DNA of 64,000 nucleotides from positions 124,001 to 188,000 of the forward strand of contig NZ_LGLW01000004.1 in the NCBI RefSeq assembly GCF_013620795.1. The letters are read 5' to 3'. This document shows positions 26,716-36,155 of this stretch, piece after piece. Position numbers and translations under genes: made by a program. Position 1 is the first letter of the stretch; each line of letters opens with the position of its first letter. The notes beneath the pieces are model-generated. The model was given only the letters and a program-made list of their open reading frames with translations. It had not been told where the DNA came from and did not search any database. Source of the stretch: Pseudomonas sp. Q2-TVG4-2 (GTDB lineage Bacteria > Pseudomonadota > Gammaproteobacteria > Pseudomonadales > Pseudomonadaceae).

Positions 26716-28422
26716 TTATGCATGACCGGTCCAGTGAAACTCCACGTTGAGAACCTTGCCATCCGGTTCCCAATAGAAGCGTTCGCTCAATTGACGAATC
26801 ATGCGCAAACCTCGCCCCCCGAGGCGCGACGGGCAGTACTGCTTGTTCAATGCTCGCTGCACGTCGAAGCCGGGTCCGCTATCGCGCACACCGATGCGCA
26901 GGTAGCCCTTGGCGCCTTCAGATTTGACCCTCAGGTCGATGGCAACGAAGCCTTCATCGAGCTCACCCAACCGTCGATCACGTTCCTGGTAGTAGCTGGC
27001 GAAGCCTTCGGCATCGCATTTCAACGAGGTATCAAGTGACAGCACTCCATGCTCCAGCGCATTGACATAAAGCTCGGTCAGCACCGTGTAGATGGTGCCA
27101 GCGCGGTGGCGCAAGGGCGAGACCTGCAGCAGCAACTGCATCGTCATCGGCAAGGGGTTGGCCGCACGCAAGCTGTTCGGACGAAGTTCGAAGCTGGCCG
27201 ACCAATCCCTCGCTCGTGCTTGCTGGGTCTTCAGCGGGTACGAGTCGAACGACTGAAGCGCGGCCTGCACGCTCTCCTCCGTCATGCTCACCTCGACCAG
27301 GCTCAGATCGTCAAGCATTTGACCGTGAAAGGCGTGCAATGCCGCTTGAATCTCCTCGAACAAGGCCGAGGGTTCAGCATTCGCGTTCATGATGGCCAGC
27401 AGTCGTTGCTCGCCGAACAGTTCATTGTCGGCGTTGCAACTCTCCAGTACTCCATCCGACATCAACAGCAGACGATCACCGATTGACAACGGCAAGGTCT
27501 CGAAGCGGTCATCGAAGGCGGACGCCTCGAGCACGCCAAGCGGCAAATGTTTGGACGGCAATGGCACACACCCGCCGTCGGCGGCCCTGAGCAGGTAACC
27601 ATCCGGAAGCCCGCCGTTCCAAACCCGCAGCGTGCCCTGCTTGAGGTTGATATCCAGCAATGTGGCGCAGCAGAACATTTCCACCGGCAGGATCAACTTC
27701 AGCTTGGCATTGATCTCGCGGAGAATCTCATCGCTGGAATAGCCTTTGGCAGTCATCCCGTAAAAGGTTTCGGCCAGCGGCATGGCACCGATCGCCGCGG
27801 GCAGGCCATGGCCGGTGAAGTCGCCCAGCAGTACGAACATCCTGCTGGCTGGTGCCTGCGCCGCGAGCAACAGATCACCATTGAACAGCGCGCGTGGAGA
27901 TTGCTGATAACGGATATTAGGAGCGCTCAAGCAACCGGCATGAGCCACCTTGTCAAAAATCGCCTTGGCAGCACGCTGTTCATCGAGCAGTTGCTGGTTG
28001 CGCCGCGCGATGAGATCGCGCTGTTCCAGCACTGTTGCCTGCAGTCGGCGCAGGCGATGCATGGCCTGGATCTTCGCTTCGAGGATGATCGGGTTGTAGG
28101 GCTTGGCGATAAAGTCGTCACCACCCGCTTCGAGGCAGCGCACCAGCGCCTCGTGTTCTCCGAGCGAGGTTAGGAAGATGATCGGGACCAGCTCGTTGCC
28201 GGCCAGGCGCTTGATCTGCCGCGCGGCATCGAAGCCGTCCATCACCGGCATCAACGCATCCATCAACACCAGCTGCGGCCGCTCGCGCTCGAACAGCTGC
28301 ACCGCTTCGGCGCCATTCGACGCGGTGATCACATGATGTCCCTGGCGACCGACGATGGCGGCCAGCAGCATGCGGTCGGCCGCACCGTCCTCGGCGATAA
28401 GTATGGTGAGCCGACAAGGCAT
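26716..28422 (-). CDS. hsbR: Response regulator with PP2C phosphatase and anti-sigma kinase domains, HsbR
   Basis: 568 residues. The receiver domain (1-120) has phospho-Asp in VLMDALMPVMDG. A coiled linker with LRRLQATVLEQRDLIARRNQ follows, then a PP2C/SpoIIE Ser phosphatase domain (about 165-385, LLGDFTGHGLPAAIGAMPL; LLMSDGVLE) and a C-terminal HATPase of the anti-sigma kinase type (LYVNALEHGVL, GGRGLRMIRQL). This order is that of HsbR, which either phosphorylates or dephosphorylates HsbA depending on phosphate from HptB. It abuts hsbA (stop and start one base apart). Confidence 0.9.
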   Translation of the reverse strand: MPCRLTILIAEDGAADRMLLAAIVGRQGHHVITASNGAEAVQLFERERPQLVLMDALMPVMDGFDAARQIKRLAGNELVPIIFLTSLGEHEALVRCLEAGGDDFIAKPYNPIILEAKIQAMHRLRRLQATVLEQRDLIARRNQQLLDEQRAAKAIFDKVAHAGCLSAPNIRYQQSPRALFNGDLLLAAQAPASRMFVLLGDFTGHGLPAAIGAMPLAETFYGMTAKGYSSDEILREINAKLKLILPVEMFCCATLLDINLKQGTLRVWNGGLPDGYLLRAADGGCVPLPSKHLPLGVLEASAFDDRFETLPLSIGDRLLLMSDGVLESCNADNELFGEQRLLAIMNANAEPSALFEEIQAALHAFHGQMLDDLSLVEVSMTEESVQAALQSFDSYPLKTQQARARDWSASFELRPNSLRAANPLPMTMQLLLQVSPLRHRAGTIYTVLTELYVNALEHGVLSLDTSLKCDAEGFASYYQERDRRLGELDEGFVAIDLRVKSEGAKGYLRIGVRDSGPGFDVQRALNKQYCPSRLGGRGLRMIRQLSERFYWEPDGKVLNVEFHWTGHA

Positions 28423-28728
28423 TCAGGCGATCGCGAACAATTGTTCGAAGTTGGAAACCGAGAGCACCTTTCGCACATCCGGGTTGCAATTGATCAGGCG
28501 AATGTTCGACTTATCGCTGCCGCCGTAATCACGCAACAGCAGCAGCATGCCGAGCGCGGAGCTGTCGAGATAGGTCGCACCGCCGAGGTCGACCACGTAG
28601 CGCTTGGGCGTGCAATCAGTACGCTGATAGGCATCGCGAAACGCCTGATGGGTATTAAAATCGAAACGCCCTTGCACGATAATCGTCAGCTCTTGTCCAT
28701 CTGCCGATAGCTGTGAACTGATGGTCAT
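28423..28728 (-). CDS. hsbA: Anti-anti-sigma factor HsbA (STAS domain)
   Basis: 101 residues, one STAS domain: ELTIIVQGRFDFNTHQAF at the start and the phosphorylatable Ser in TYLDSSALGMLLLL (Ser56 by count). In P. aeruginosa, non-phosphorylated HsbA binds FlgM and thus frees FliA for motility, while the phosphorylated form acts with the cyclase HsbD to favour biofilm. Here the gene lies between fliJ and hsbR, inside the flagellar block. Function is transferred from the family and the complete three-gene context. Confidence 0.88.
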   Translation of the reverse strand: MTISSQLSADGQELTIIVQGRFDFNTHQAFRDAYQRTDCTPKRYVVDLGGATYLDSSALGMLLLLRDYGGSDKSNIRLINCNPDVRKVLSVSNFEQLFAIA

Positions 28729-28898
28729 GTAGCACTCCTGGTCCTAAGCGGTAACGTAGCTGCCGTGTTTGCTGGACAAGCGATGGAACATCGCTGGCAT
28801 GACGCCTCGTCCAGCTGCGCCTGCGCCTTCAGTGACCAGCCGTGCTGTAGCAAACAAGCTGATGAAGATTTAGCACCCAAAGCCCTGCGCAGCAAGCT

Positions 28899-29351
28899 TC
28901 AATCCTGTTTTGGACGGCCTGACAGCCGCTGTGAAAATTCATCGAGCAGTTTCTGCTCGCGCTTATCTGCCGCCGTTCTCGCTTCCTGCAGGTAACGCTC
29001 GACCAGTTTGCGCAGACCATCCAACCGTGCACGCCGCTGCTGCCATTGCTCACGCAGCTTGTCGAGATTGTTGCGGTGCCAGTCGACGCTGCGCTGCTGC
29101 TGACCAATGGCCGACTCGAGCTGGGAAAGGAACCGCTGATAGTTCATCAGCCATTGACCGGAAACACCCTGACTGCCCTGGCTGAGCCATTGCTGTTGGT
29201 AGTCGCCGAAATACTGGCGCAGCTCGCCCAGCTTGGCTTCGGTCTGAGACAGCTGTGCCTGCCCCTGGCCAAACAGCCGCGCCGCATCTCGCTCGGCGCG
29301 CTCGGCCATGTCGATCACCGGCGCCAGACGGGCAGCACGACTCGCCGACAA
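28899..29351 (-). CDS. fliJ: Flagellar export protein FliJ
   Basis: 150 residues, almost wholly a coiled coil rich in Gln, Arg, Glu and Leu, as in FliJ. FliJ is the stalk-like component that links the ATPase FliI to the gate FlhA and recycles chaperones. It begins three bases after the fliI stop and is the last gene of the fliE-F-G-H-I-J run. About 170 bases separate it from hsbA; they contain a small hairpin (28779-28795) but no clear terminator or promoter. Confidence 0.9.
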   Translation of the reverse strand: MSASRAARLAPVIDMAERAERDAARLFGQGQAQLSQTEAKLGELRQYFGDYQQQWLSQGSQGVSGQWLMNYQRFLSQLESAIGQQQRSVDWHRNNLDKLREQWQQRRARLDGLRKLVERYLQEARTAADKREQKLLDEFSQRLSGRPKQD

Positions 29352-29354
29352 GGC

Positions 29355-30713
29355 TTAGCTCGCCGCCCTGGGGTTGAATACGGTTGCTAGCGATGCCTCA
29401 CTCTGAGCCAGGCCTTCGGCCTCGTTCAAACCCTGTCGAAGGTAGCGCACCATTTCCGCCTGCCGGGCGATGGCCAGGTCCGTCTCGGGATCACCGCCGG
29501 GTACGTAGGCGCCTACGCTGATCAGGTCGCGGCTTTGCTGATAGCGCGACCAGAGTTGCTTGAACCGCTGCGAGTGGCGTACATGCTCTGCATTGACCAC
29601 CTGCGGCATGACTCGGCTGATGGACGCTTCGATGTCGATCGCCGGGTAGTGACCCTCCTCCGCCAAGCGACGCGACAGCACGATATGGCCGTCGAGCACG
29701 CCTCGCGCGGCATCGGCAATCGGGTCTTGCTGATCGTCACCCTCGGACAATACGGTGTAGAACGCGGTGATCGAGCCACCGCCTTCCTCCGCATTGCCGG
29801 CGCGCTCCACCAGACTTGGCAGCTTGGCGAATACCGAGGGCGGATAACCCTTGGTCGCCGGCGGTTCGCCGATGGCCAGCGCAATTTCGCGCTGGGCCTG
29901 AGCGAAGCGCGTCAGCGAATCCATCAGCAGCAGGACGTTCTTGCCCTTGTCGCGGAAATATTCAGCGATGCGGGTGCAGTACATGGCGGCGCGCAGGCGC
30001 ATCAGCGGCGCGTCATCGGCCGGCGAGGCAACTACCACCGAGCGCTTGATGCTCTCTTCGGTGAGGATGTTCTCGATGAACTCCTTCACCTCGCGGCCCC
30101 GTTCGCCGATCAACCCGACCACGATGATGTCGGCCTCAGTGAAGCGCGTCATCATGCCGAGCAGTACCGACTTGCCAACACCAGTACCGGCGAAAAGCCC
30201 GAGACGCTGGCCGCGCCCAACCGTCAACAGCCCGTTAATGCTGCGAATGCCGACGTCCAACGGCTCGCTGATCGGGTGACGTTTCAGCGGGTTGATCACC
30301 GGACCATCCATCGGCACCCAGTCCTCAGCCTTCATGCCGCCCTTTCCGTCCAGCGCGCGGCCAGCACCATCCAGCACGCGCCCGAGCATCGAAGTCCCCA
30401 TGGGCAGCCGTCCGGTGTTGGCCAGCGGCACAACGCGTGCGCCCGGCGCGATGCCGGCTAGGCTACCGACCGGCATCAGATACAGTTTGCCGCCGGAGAA
30501 GCCCATCACCTCCGCTTCGACCTGGGTCGGATGGTAGTTGTCTTCGTTGATCACCAGACAGCGGCTGCCAACGGCGGCGCGTAGCCCCTCGGCTTCGAGT
30601 GTCAGCCCGACCATACGCAACAGCCGACCCTCGAGGACCGGCTGGCTGGGCAGCTTGATCGCCTCGCCATAGGTGGCGAAACGTTTGGCGAAACTGGTGC
30701 GTTCAAGGCGCAT
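29355..30713 (-). CDS. fliI: Flagellum-specific ATPase FliI
   Basis: 452 residues, of the F1-ATPase beta-like family, with Walker [16 protein letters not shown] (near residue 170), Walker [16 protein letters not shown] and the export-ATPase signature [18 protein letters not shown]. It powers unfolding and release of export substrates. Its start overlaps the fliH stop by 11 bases, so translation is coupled. FliH holds FliI inactive until it reaches the export gate. Confidence 0.97.
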   Translation of the reverse strand: MRLERTSFAKRFATYGEAIKLPSQPVLEGRLLRMVGLTLEAEGLRAAVGSRCLVINEDNYHPTQVEAEVMGFSGGKLYLMPVGSLAGIAPGARVVPLANTGRLPMGTSMLGRVLDGAGRALDGKGGMKAEDWVPMDGPVINPLKRHPISEPLDVGIRSINGLLTVGRGQRLGLFAGTGVGKSVLLGMMTRFTEADIIVVGLIGERGREVKEFIENILTEESIKRSVVVASPADDAPLMRLRAAMYCTRIAEYFRDKGKNVLLLMDSLTRFAQAQREIALAIGEPPATKGYPPSVFAKLPSLVERAGNAEEGGGSITAFYTVLSEGDDQQDPIADAARGVLDGHIVLSRRLAEEGHYPAIDIEASISRVMPQVVNAEHVRHSQRFKQLWSRYQQSRDLISVGAYVPGGDPETDLAIARQAEMVRYLRQGLNEAEGLAQSEASLATVFNPRAAS

Positions 30714-31479
30714 CGGGCGAGCTCAGATCCAAATGCAGATCGGCTTCAGGTGGACTGGTGGCGTTTTCGCGCTGCTGCTCGAACAGCTGGCTGATCGCCT
30801 GGCCCAGGCGCGTTTCGACACTGGCGTCGATACGGCTCTGCTCGGTTTCGATCCGGCAGCCGCCGGGCAGCAGATCGCTATCCTCGACGATCTTCCAGGT
30901 CTCCTCGTGCCGCTCGCGCAACGCTTTGACCAATTCGAAATCTTGCGGATTGATATGGATGCGCACATTGCTGGCGCCCAGGGGCAGCAGCTTCAGCGCT
31001 TCGCGCAGTACGTGACGAATCTGGCTGGAATCGATTAACAGATCGCGCTGGATGACTTCCCGGGACAGCTGGCTGACCAACGTGACCATGGCATGCTCAA
31101 GGTTCCGATCCTGATCAGCGATGGGTTCAAACAGTTGCGCCATCAGCTGCTCGAGGTTAGCGAGCTTGGGCGCCAGGGCGGCGTCGGCTTCCTGCCGGGC
31201 CTTGAGCTGGCCAGCATGAAAACCATCCTTCTCGCCCGTGCTGAAACCCTCGTTGTAGGCCTCCTGACGAATCGCCTCGAGCTCATCGAGTGTCAAGGGT
31301 TTGACTTCCTCGATCGGGACGTCCTCGCTGCGGGACGAATCTTCTTCTGCAGCCGGTTCGTCGATCGCCCCTGGCTCTACCGCCTCCGCACCCAGCGGAT
31401 CGAAGCTCGGCAGCGCCCAGCGATCGAAGACATTGACGTCCTTCGCGCGGATCACATCGCTGGGATTTTCCTTGGGCAT
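30703..31479 (-). CDS. fliH: Flagellar assembly protein FliH
   Basis: 258 residues. The acidic, Trp-containing N-terminus ([13 protein letters not shown]) binds the C-ring, a helical GxxxG-like middle region ([21 protein letters not shown]) follows, and the C-terminal domain resembles ATP synthase stalk subunits. FliH is the negative regulator and carrier of FliI. It starts 17 bases after the fliG stop. Confidence 0.93.
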   Translation of the reverse strand: MPKENPSDVIRAKDVNVFDRWALPSFDPLGAEAVEPGAIDEPAAEEDSSRSEDVPIEEVKPLTLDELEAIRQEAYNEGFSTGEKDGFHAGQLKARQEADAALAPKLANLEQLMAQLFEPIADQDRNLEHAMVTLVSQLSREVIQRDLLIDSSQIRHVLREALKLLPLGASNVRIHINPQDFELVKALRERHEETWKIVEDSDLLPGGCRIETEQSRIDASVETRLGQAISQLFEQQRENATSPPEADLHLDLSSPDAP

Positions 31480-31495
31480 TTGGGCTCGCTTAGAG

Positions 31496-32515
31496 TCAGA
31501 TCATTTCTTCGCCGCCCTTGCCGCCGAGAACGATCTCCCCGGCTTCGGCCATGCGGCGGGCAATGGTGAGTATTTCCTTCTGGGCGCCTTCGACTTCGCT
31601 GATGCGCACCGGCCCCTTGGCCTCCAGATCGTCGCGCAGCAGCTCGCCCGCGCGCTTGGACATGTTCTTGAAGATCTTTTCCTTGATCGCTTCGTCCGCC
31701 CCTTTGAGCGCCATGACCAGCACATCGGAGGATACTTCGCGCAGCAGGACTTGGATGCCCCGGTCGTCGACATCCGCAAGGTTGTCGAAAACGAACATCA
31801 GGTCTTCAATCTGCGCCGACAAGTCCTGATCGACATCCCGGATCGCGTCCATCAGCTGACCTTCGACCGAGCTGTCAAGATAGTTCATGATGTCCGCCGC
31901 CCGCTTGACACCGCCCAGTGCCGCCCGGGTGGTATTGGCATTGCCAGAAAACTGTTTTTCAAGAATCAGGTTGAGCTCTTTCAGCGCCGCCGGTTGGACG
32001 GTATTGAGCGACGAAACGCGCAGAACGATATCGAGCCGCACTTTGTGATCGAAATGCGACAGCACTTCGCCCGCCTGATCGGGGTCCAGGTAGGCAACCA
32101 CGATCGCCTGAATCTGCGGGTGCTCGTAGCGAATCACGTCGGCCACAGCGCGCGGCTCCATCCACTTCAGGCTGTCCAGACCACTGGTATTGCCGCCCAG
32201 CAGAATGCGATCGATCAGACCGCCAGCCTTGTCCTCACCCAGCGCCTGGGTAAGCATTTTGCGGATATAACCATCGGACCCCACGCCAAGGCCGGTCTGA
32301 TCGCCGACGATTTCGACGAACTCGCTCATCACCTTCTCGACCTGCTCGCGGTGAACGTTGCGCATCTGCGCCATCGCCGTGCCAACCCTCTGTACCTCTT
32401 TCGGGCCGAGATGGCGCAGAACCTGCGCGGCATCGGCCTCACCCAGCGAGAGCAGCAGAATCGCGGCCTTGTCGACCTTGTTCAGTTTATTAGCGGGAAC
32501 TCGAGCATCATTCAT
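31496..32515 (-). CDS. fliG: Flagellar motor switch protein FliG
   Basis: 339 residues. The N-terminal domain binds FliF (KLNKVDKAAILLLSLGEADA), the middle domain carries the EHPQ motif (RYEHPQIQAIVVAYL) and the C-terminal domain bears the charged torque helix (DDRGIQVLLREVSSDVLVMALKG). The start is ATG 32515 (MNDARVP) because GGA is nine bases upstream. An ATG two codons earlier is also possible. Its start overlaps the fliF stop. Confidence 0.96.
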   Translation of the reverse strand: MNDARVPANKLNKVDKAAILLLSLGEADAAQVLRHLGPKEVQRVGTAMAQMRNVHREQVEKVMSEFVEIVGDQTGLGVGSDGYIRKMLTQALGEDKAGGLIDRILLGGNTSGLDSLKWMEPRAVADVIRYEHPQIQAIVVAYLDPDQAGEVLSHFDHKVRLDIVLRVSSLNTVQPAALKELNLILEKQFSGNANTTRAALGGVKRAADIMNYLDSSVEGQLMDAIRDVDQDLSAQIEDLMFVFDNLADVDDRGIQVLLREVSSDVLVMALKGADEAIKEKIFKNMSKRAGELLRDDLEAKGPVRISEVEGAQKEILTIARRMAEAGEIVLGGKGGEEMI

Positions 32516-34295
32516 CTGCATTGATCCAATCTTTGACGACCTGAGCCACCCGGCCCGGATCTTCTGCTACCAGATTCTTGATGGCATTCAGTTGCGCATC
32601 GTATCCCTCGGTCGGGCTCGGCAGCATGATGCTCTGCGGCCCGCTCAGGCTGACCCGGTCATTGGTCAGCGTATCGTCGATTCCACCCATCTCGCCCAGC
32701 TCGGCATCACCGCCCGCAGACTGAAGATCCTTGCCTTTGCCGGCATTGGTCAAATTGTTCAATACGGGCCGCAGCACGCCGAATACCAGCACCAGAATGA
32801 ACAGCACACCGAGCACTTGCTTGACGATGTCCCAGAACCACGGCTGCGAGTAGAACGGGATCTCGATGAACGTTTCATCGAGCGAATCGGCCGCGAACGG
32901 CGCGTTGATTACGCTGACGCTGTCACCCCTGCTGGCATCGAAACCGACGGCGTCCTGCACCAGCCGGGTGAAGCGCGCCAGCTCGTCGACGGTCCTTGGA
33001 ACCCGGGTCGTGGTCCCGTCAGCAGCGACCGTTACCTGGTCGTCGAGTACCACCGCCACCGACAGACGGCGCAGGCGACCCTGCTGCTGCTTGGTGTAGC
33101 TGATGGAACGGTCCAGCTCGTAGTTGCGAGTCGCCTGCTCGCGCTTGTCCGCCGGGTATGGCGCAAGCATGGGCTGACCAGTCGCCGGGTCCATAATTTG
33201 TTGGCCGTTGGCATCGAGCAGCGGCTGCCCCGGCGCGATGGCACCAGCAGCGGCGGCCTGTCCGGCAATTGCATTCTCCGGCGCGGCGGCCGGTCCTGGC
33301 GGCTGATTGCTCAGCGCACCCGGAACGCCCTGCGGCCCGAGACTGCTCTGGCGTTGTTCACTGACGCTCTGCTCGCTGCGCAGGGCCGGCTGATCGGGAT
33401 TGAAGGTTTCGGATGTCGATTCGACGGCACTAAAATCAACGTCGGCCGATACTTCCGCCTTGTAGCGTCCGCTGCCCAGCACCGGCTGCAGGATGTTGTG
33501 CACGCGCTGGGTATAAAGGCTTTCCATGCGCCGGCTATAGTCGAACTGTTTGCCGGCCATGCTCAGCTCGGTGAGACCCTGCTGATCGGACAGCAGGTTG
33601 CCTTTCTGATCCACCACAGTGATTTGCGACTTGGTCAACTCCGGCACGCTAGTGGCGACCAGGTTGATGATGGCCATTACCTGGCTCGGCTCGAGGTTGC
33701 GCCCCGGATAGAGCTCTACGAGAACCGAAGCGCTGGGCTTGCGCTCGTCACGGACGAATACAGAGCTCTTCGGGATCGCCAGGTGAACGCGCGCCGCCTT
33801 GACGTTGTTCAGGCTGGAAACGGTGCGACCCAGCTCGCCTTCAAGACCACGACGGTAGCGGGTGGCTTCCATGAACTGACTGGTGCCGAGGCCCTGCTCT
33901 TTGTCGAGAATCTCGAAGCCGATGTTACTGTCGGTCGGCGCGATGCCCGCGCTGGCAAGCTTCAGACGCGCACGCGCGAGGTCATCGGCCTTGACCAAGA
34001 GGGCGCCGGAGTTGGGCTCGATCGTGTAGGAAATATCGGCAGCCGCTAGGGTTTCCATTACCTGATTGGCGTCCATCCCGGCGAGGCTGCCCAGCAGCGG
34101 ACGGTAGTCCGGCTGTTGCGACCAGAGCACCACAGCAAAGCCGATGGCGACGCTTGCAGCGAGCCCGACGAGCAGGCCGATCTGCCGCAACATCGACATT
34201 TCGGAAAGGTTTTCCAGGAAGGACAGGCCCAGCAGAGGCTTCTTCGGAGCCTCCGAATCAACCGGCACTGGAACCTTGCTAAGCGCTTCAGCCAT
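32508..34295 (-). CDS. fliF: Flagellar MS-ring protein FliF
   Basis: 595 residues. The first transmembrane helix is at about 35-57 (QIGLLVGLAASVAIGFAVVLW). Ring-building motifs follow (YRPLLGSLAGMDANQVMETL; GFEILDKEQGLGTSQFMEATRYRRGLEGEL), then a Pro/Gln/Ala-rich periplasmic linker, the second transmembrane helix at about 475-500 (DIVKQVLGVLFILVLVFGVL) and a C-terminal FliG-binding tail. It is the foundation ring on which the rotor and export gate assemble. Confidence 0.96.
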   Translation of the reverse strand: MAEALSKVPVPVDSEAPKKPLLGLSFLENLSEMSMLRQIGLLVGLAASVAIGFAVVLWSQQPDYRPLLGSLAGMDANQVMETLAAADISYTIEPNSGALLVKADDLARARLKLASAGIAPTDSNIGFEILDKEQGLGTSQFMEATRYRRGLEGELGRTVSSLNNVKAARVHLAIPKSSVFVRDERKPSASVLVELYPGRNLEPSQVMAIINLVATSVPELTKSQITVVDQKGNLLSDQQGLTELSMAGKQFDYSRRMESLYTQRVHNILQPVLGSGRYKAEVSADVDFSAVESTSETFNPDQPALRSEQSVSEQRQSSLGPQGVPGALSNQPPGPAAAPENAIAGQAAAAGAIAPGQPLLDANGQQIMDPATGQPMLAPYPADKREQATRNYELDRSISYTKQQQGRLRRLSVAVVLDDQVTVAADGTTTRVPRTVDELARFTRLVQDAVGFDASRGDSVSVINAPFAADSLDETFIEIPFYSQPWFWDIVKQVLGVLFILVLVFGVLRPVLNNLTNAGKGKDLQSAGGDAELGEMGGIDDTLTNDRVSLSGPQSIMLPSPTEGYDAQLNAIKNLVAEDPGRVAQVVKDWINADE

Positions 34296-34310
34296 TATTC
34301 AAACCCTGCC

Positions 34311-34640
34311 TTAAACCGGCATCTGCATGATGTCTTGATACGCCTGGACCAGCTTGTTACGCACCTGGGTCATGGCCTGAAAGGAAACGCTGGCTTTCTG
34401 CGATGCGATCATCACTTCGGTCAGGTCGATGCCGCCCTGCCCCATCTCGAAGGCGGTGGCCAGCTGGCTGGAGGCTTGCTGGGTTTCATTCACTTTGTTG
34501 ACAGCCTGGCCGAGCATGTCAGAAAAGCTCGGCGCGCCGACTTCGGGCGTAGCGGTCACGGGCTTGGAGCGTGCCATTGCATCGGTCTGCATGGCCCGCA
34601 TTTCCAGCATCAAGCGATTGAATTCAATACCCTGGCTCAT
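34311..34640 (-). CDS. fliE: Flagellar hook-basal body protein FliE
   Basis: 109 residues with the conserved C-terminal part [20 protein letters not shown] and [20 protein letters not shown]. FliE joins the MS ring to the rod. It is the first gene of the fliEFGHIJ unit, 15 bases ahead of fliF and preceded by a sigma-54 promoter at 34697-34712. Confidence 0.95.
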   Translation of the reverse strand: MSQGIEFNRLMLEMRAMQTDAMARSKPVTATPEVGAPSFSDMLGQAVNKVNETQQASSQLATAFEMGQGGIDLTEVMIASQKASVSFQAMTQVRNKLVQAYQDIMQMPV

Positions 34641-34696
34641 CTATTCCTCCGACAGCTGCGGTTTTTTTGACGCTTCGCAGCAAGCACGATGTAGAT

Positions 34697-34712
34697 AGCA
34701 ACATCGATGCCA
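34697..34712 (-). promoter_or_regulatory. Sigma-54 (-24/-12) promoter for the fliE operon
   Basis: On the minus strand TGGCATCGATGTTGCT matches the RpoN consensus (TGGCA and TTGCT, with GG and GC ten bases apart). The predicted start is about 45 bases before the fliE ATG. The rest of the 281-base gap to benE shows no other clear signal. Confidence 0.83.
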
Positions 34713-34921
34713 GTGTCTGGCCCAACAGCCAGGCACTTACGGAAACGAGAGACGGACGGTCCTAGGCGGCACAAGAGACTGTTACGCTGAACCCGCGTGC
34801 GGCTGTACCGCGACGCACGTCGTCGTCTCGCCTAGCCTAGCCTGCGCTAGCGAAGCAAGGATCGTGCGCAAAGAGCGTTTGCCCGCCCTGCCAATGCTTT
34901 CTCTTATCTGATAGCCAGCCC

Positions 34922-36139
34922 ATGAAACCGAATCCAAACCCGACGATGACCAGTACCACCCCTTTGCTTCAGCCACTCAAGGACACTTCAGCCTCGACTG
35001 TCGTAGCCGGTTTCATCGCCATGCTCACCGGCTATACCAGCTCGCTGGTGCTGATGTTCCAGGCCGGACAGGCAGCCGGACTCAGTGGCGCGGAGATTTC
35101 CTCGTGGATCTGGGCGCTGTCGATTGGTATGGCCGTGTGCAGCATCGGCTTGTCGCTACGCTACCGGACGCCGATCGTCATCGCCTGGTCGACTCCCGGC
35201 GCAGCGCTGCTGATCAGCTCCTTGCCCGGCGTCCCTTATGGCGAAGCGATCGGGGCCTTTATTTTCGCGTCGGCGCTGATTGCGCTGTGCGGTCTTACCG
35301 GCAGCTTCGAGCGCCTGATGCGCAAGGTTCCCGCATCACTGGCGGCGGCATTGCTAGCCGGCGTGCTGTTCAACATTGGCATCGAGATCTTCCGTGCCGT
35401 GGAAGTACAGCCTGTGCTGGTGCTGGGGATGTTCTTCAGCTACCTGCTGGCCAAACGGCTTGTACCGCGCTACGCCGTGCTCTCGGCGCTGATCGTCGGC
35501 TGCGTGCTGGCCGGTGGGTTCGGCCTGCTGGATTTCAGTGGCCTAAGTCTGGAGGTTGCGATACCGGTGTGGACCACGCCGGCGCTGTCCTTCGCTGCAA
35601 TCTTCAGCATCGGCATACCGCTGTTCGTCATCGCCATGGCGTCGCAGAACATGCCGGGGCTGGCGGTACTGCGCGCCGAGGGTTATCAAGCACCCGCCTC
35701 GCCGCTGATTTCCGTCACAGGCATCGCGTCGGTCCTGCTCGCCCCCTTCGGCTCCCACGGCATCCACTTGGCGGCAATCACCATGGCCATCTGCAGCGGC
35801 CCCGAGGCACACCCGGACCCATCCCGGCGCTACACCGCAGCGGTCTGGTGCGGACTGTTCTATGGCATCGCTGGGATTTTCGGGGCAACGCTAGCCGCGC
35901 TGTTCGCAGCGTTCCCACCCGAGCTGGTGTTGTCCATCGCGGCGCTGGCGCTGCTCGGCTCGATAGGCAGTGGCCTGACCCAGGCGATGCATCTGCCGCT
36001 CGAACGCGAGGCAGCCTTGATCACCTTCATGGTCACCGCGTCGGGCCTGACCCTGTTTGGCATCGGCTCCGCATTGTGGGGGCTGGTAGCGGGCGTGTTG
36101 ACGCTACTTATTGTCAGCGGACGCAAGGCCGCGACCTGA
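34922..36139 (+). CDS. benE: BenE-family benzoate/H+ symporter
   Basis: 405 residues with about 11-12 transmembrane helices and typical BenE family segments (VVAGFIAMLTGYTSSLVL near the start; TPGAALLISSLPGVPYGEAIGAF). The family imports benzoate or related aromatic acids by proton symport in the inner membrane. No benzoate catabolic genes lie nearby, so the substrate is uncertain. The first ATG (34922) is used; an ATG eight codons later is possible. It is divergent from fliE. Confidence 0.85.
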   Translation: MKPNPNPTMTSTTPLLQPLKDTSASTVVAGFIAMLTGYTSSLVLMFQAGQAAGLSGAEISSWIWALSIGMAVCSIGLSLRYRTPIVIAWSTPGAALLISSLPGVPYGEAIGAFIFASALIALCGLTGSFERLMRKVPASLAAALLAGVLFNIGIEIFRAVEVQPVLVLGMFFSYLLAKRLVPRYAVLSALIVGCVLAGGFGLLDFSGLSLEVAIPVWTTPALSFAAIFSIGIPLFVIAMASQNMPGLAVLRAEGYQAPASPLISVTGIASVLLAPFGSHGIHLAAITMAICSGPEAHPDPSRRYTAAVWCGLFYGIAGIFGATLAALFAAFPPELVLSIAALALLGSIGSGLTQAMHLPLEREAALITFMVTASGLTLFGIGSALWGLVAGVLTLLIVSGRKAAT

Positions 36140-36155
36140 TCGTCGTGGCGGTTCG

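Noticed and set aside
28729-28898. Sigma-54 promoter before hsbA
   Set aside because: One GG-N10-GC spacing exists but the -12 box lacks TTGC; not convincing.
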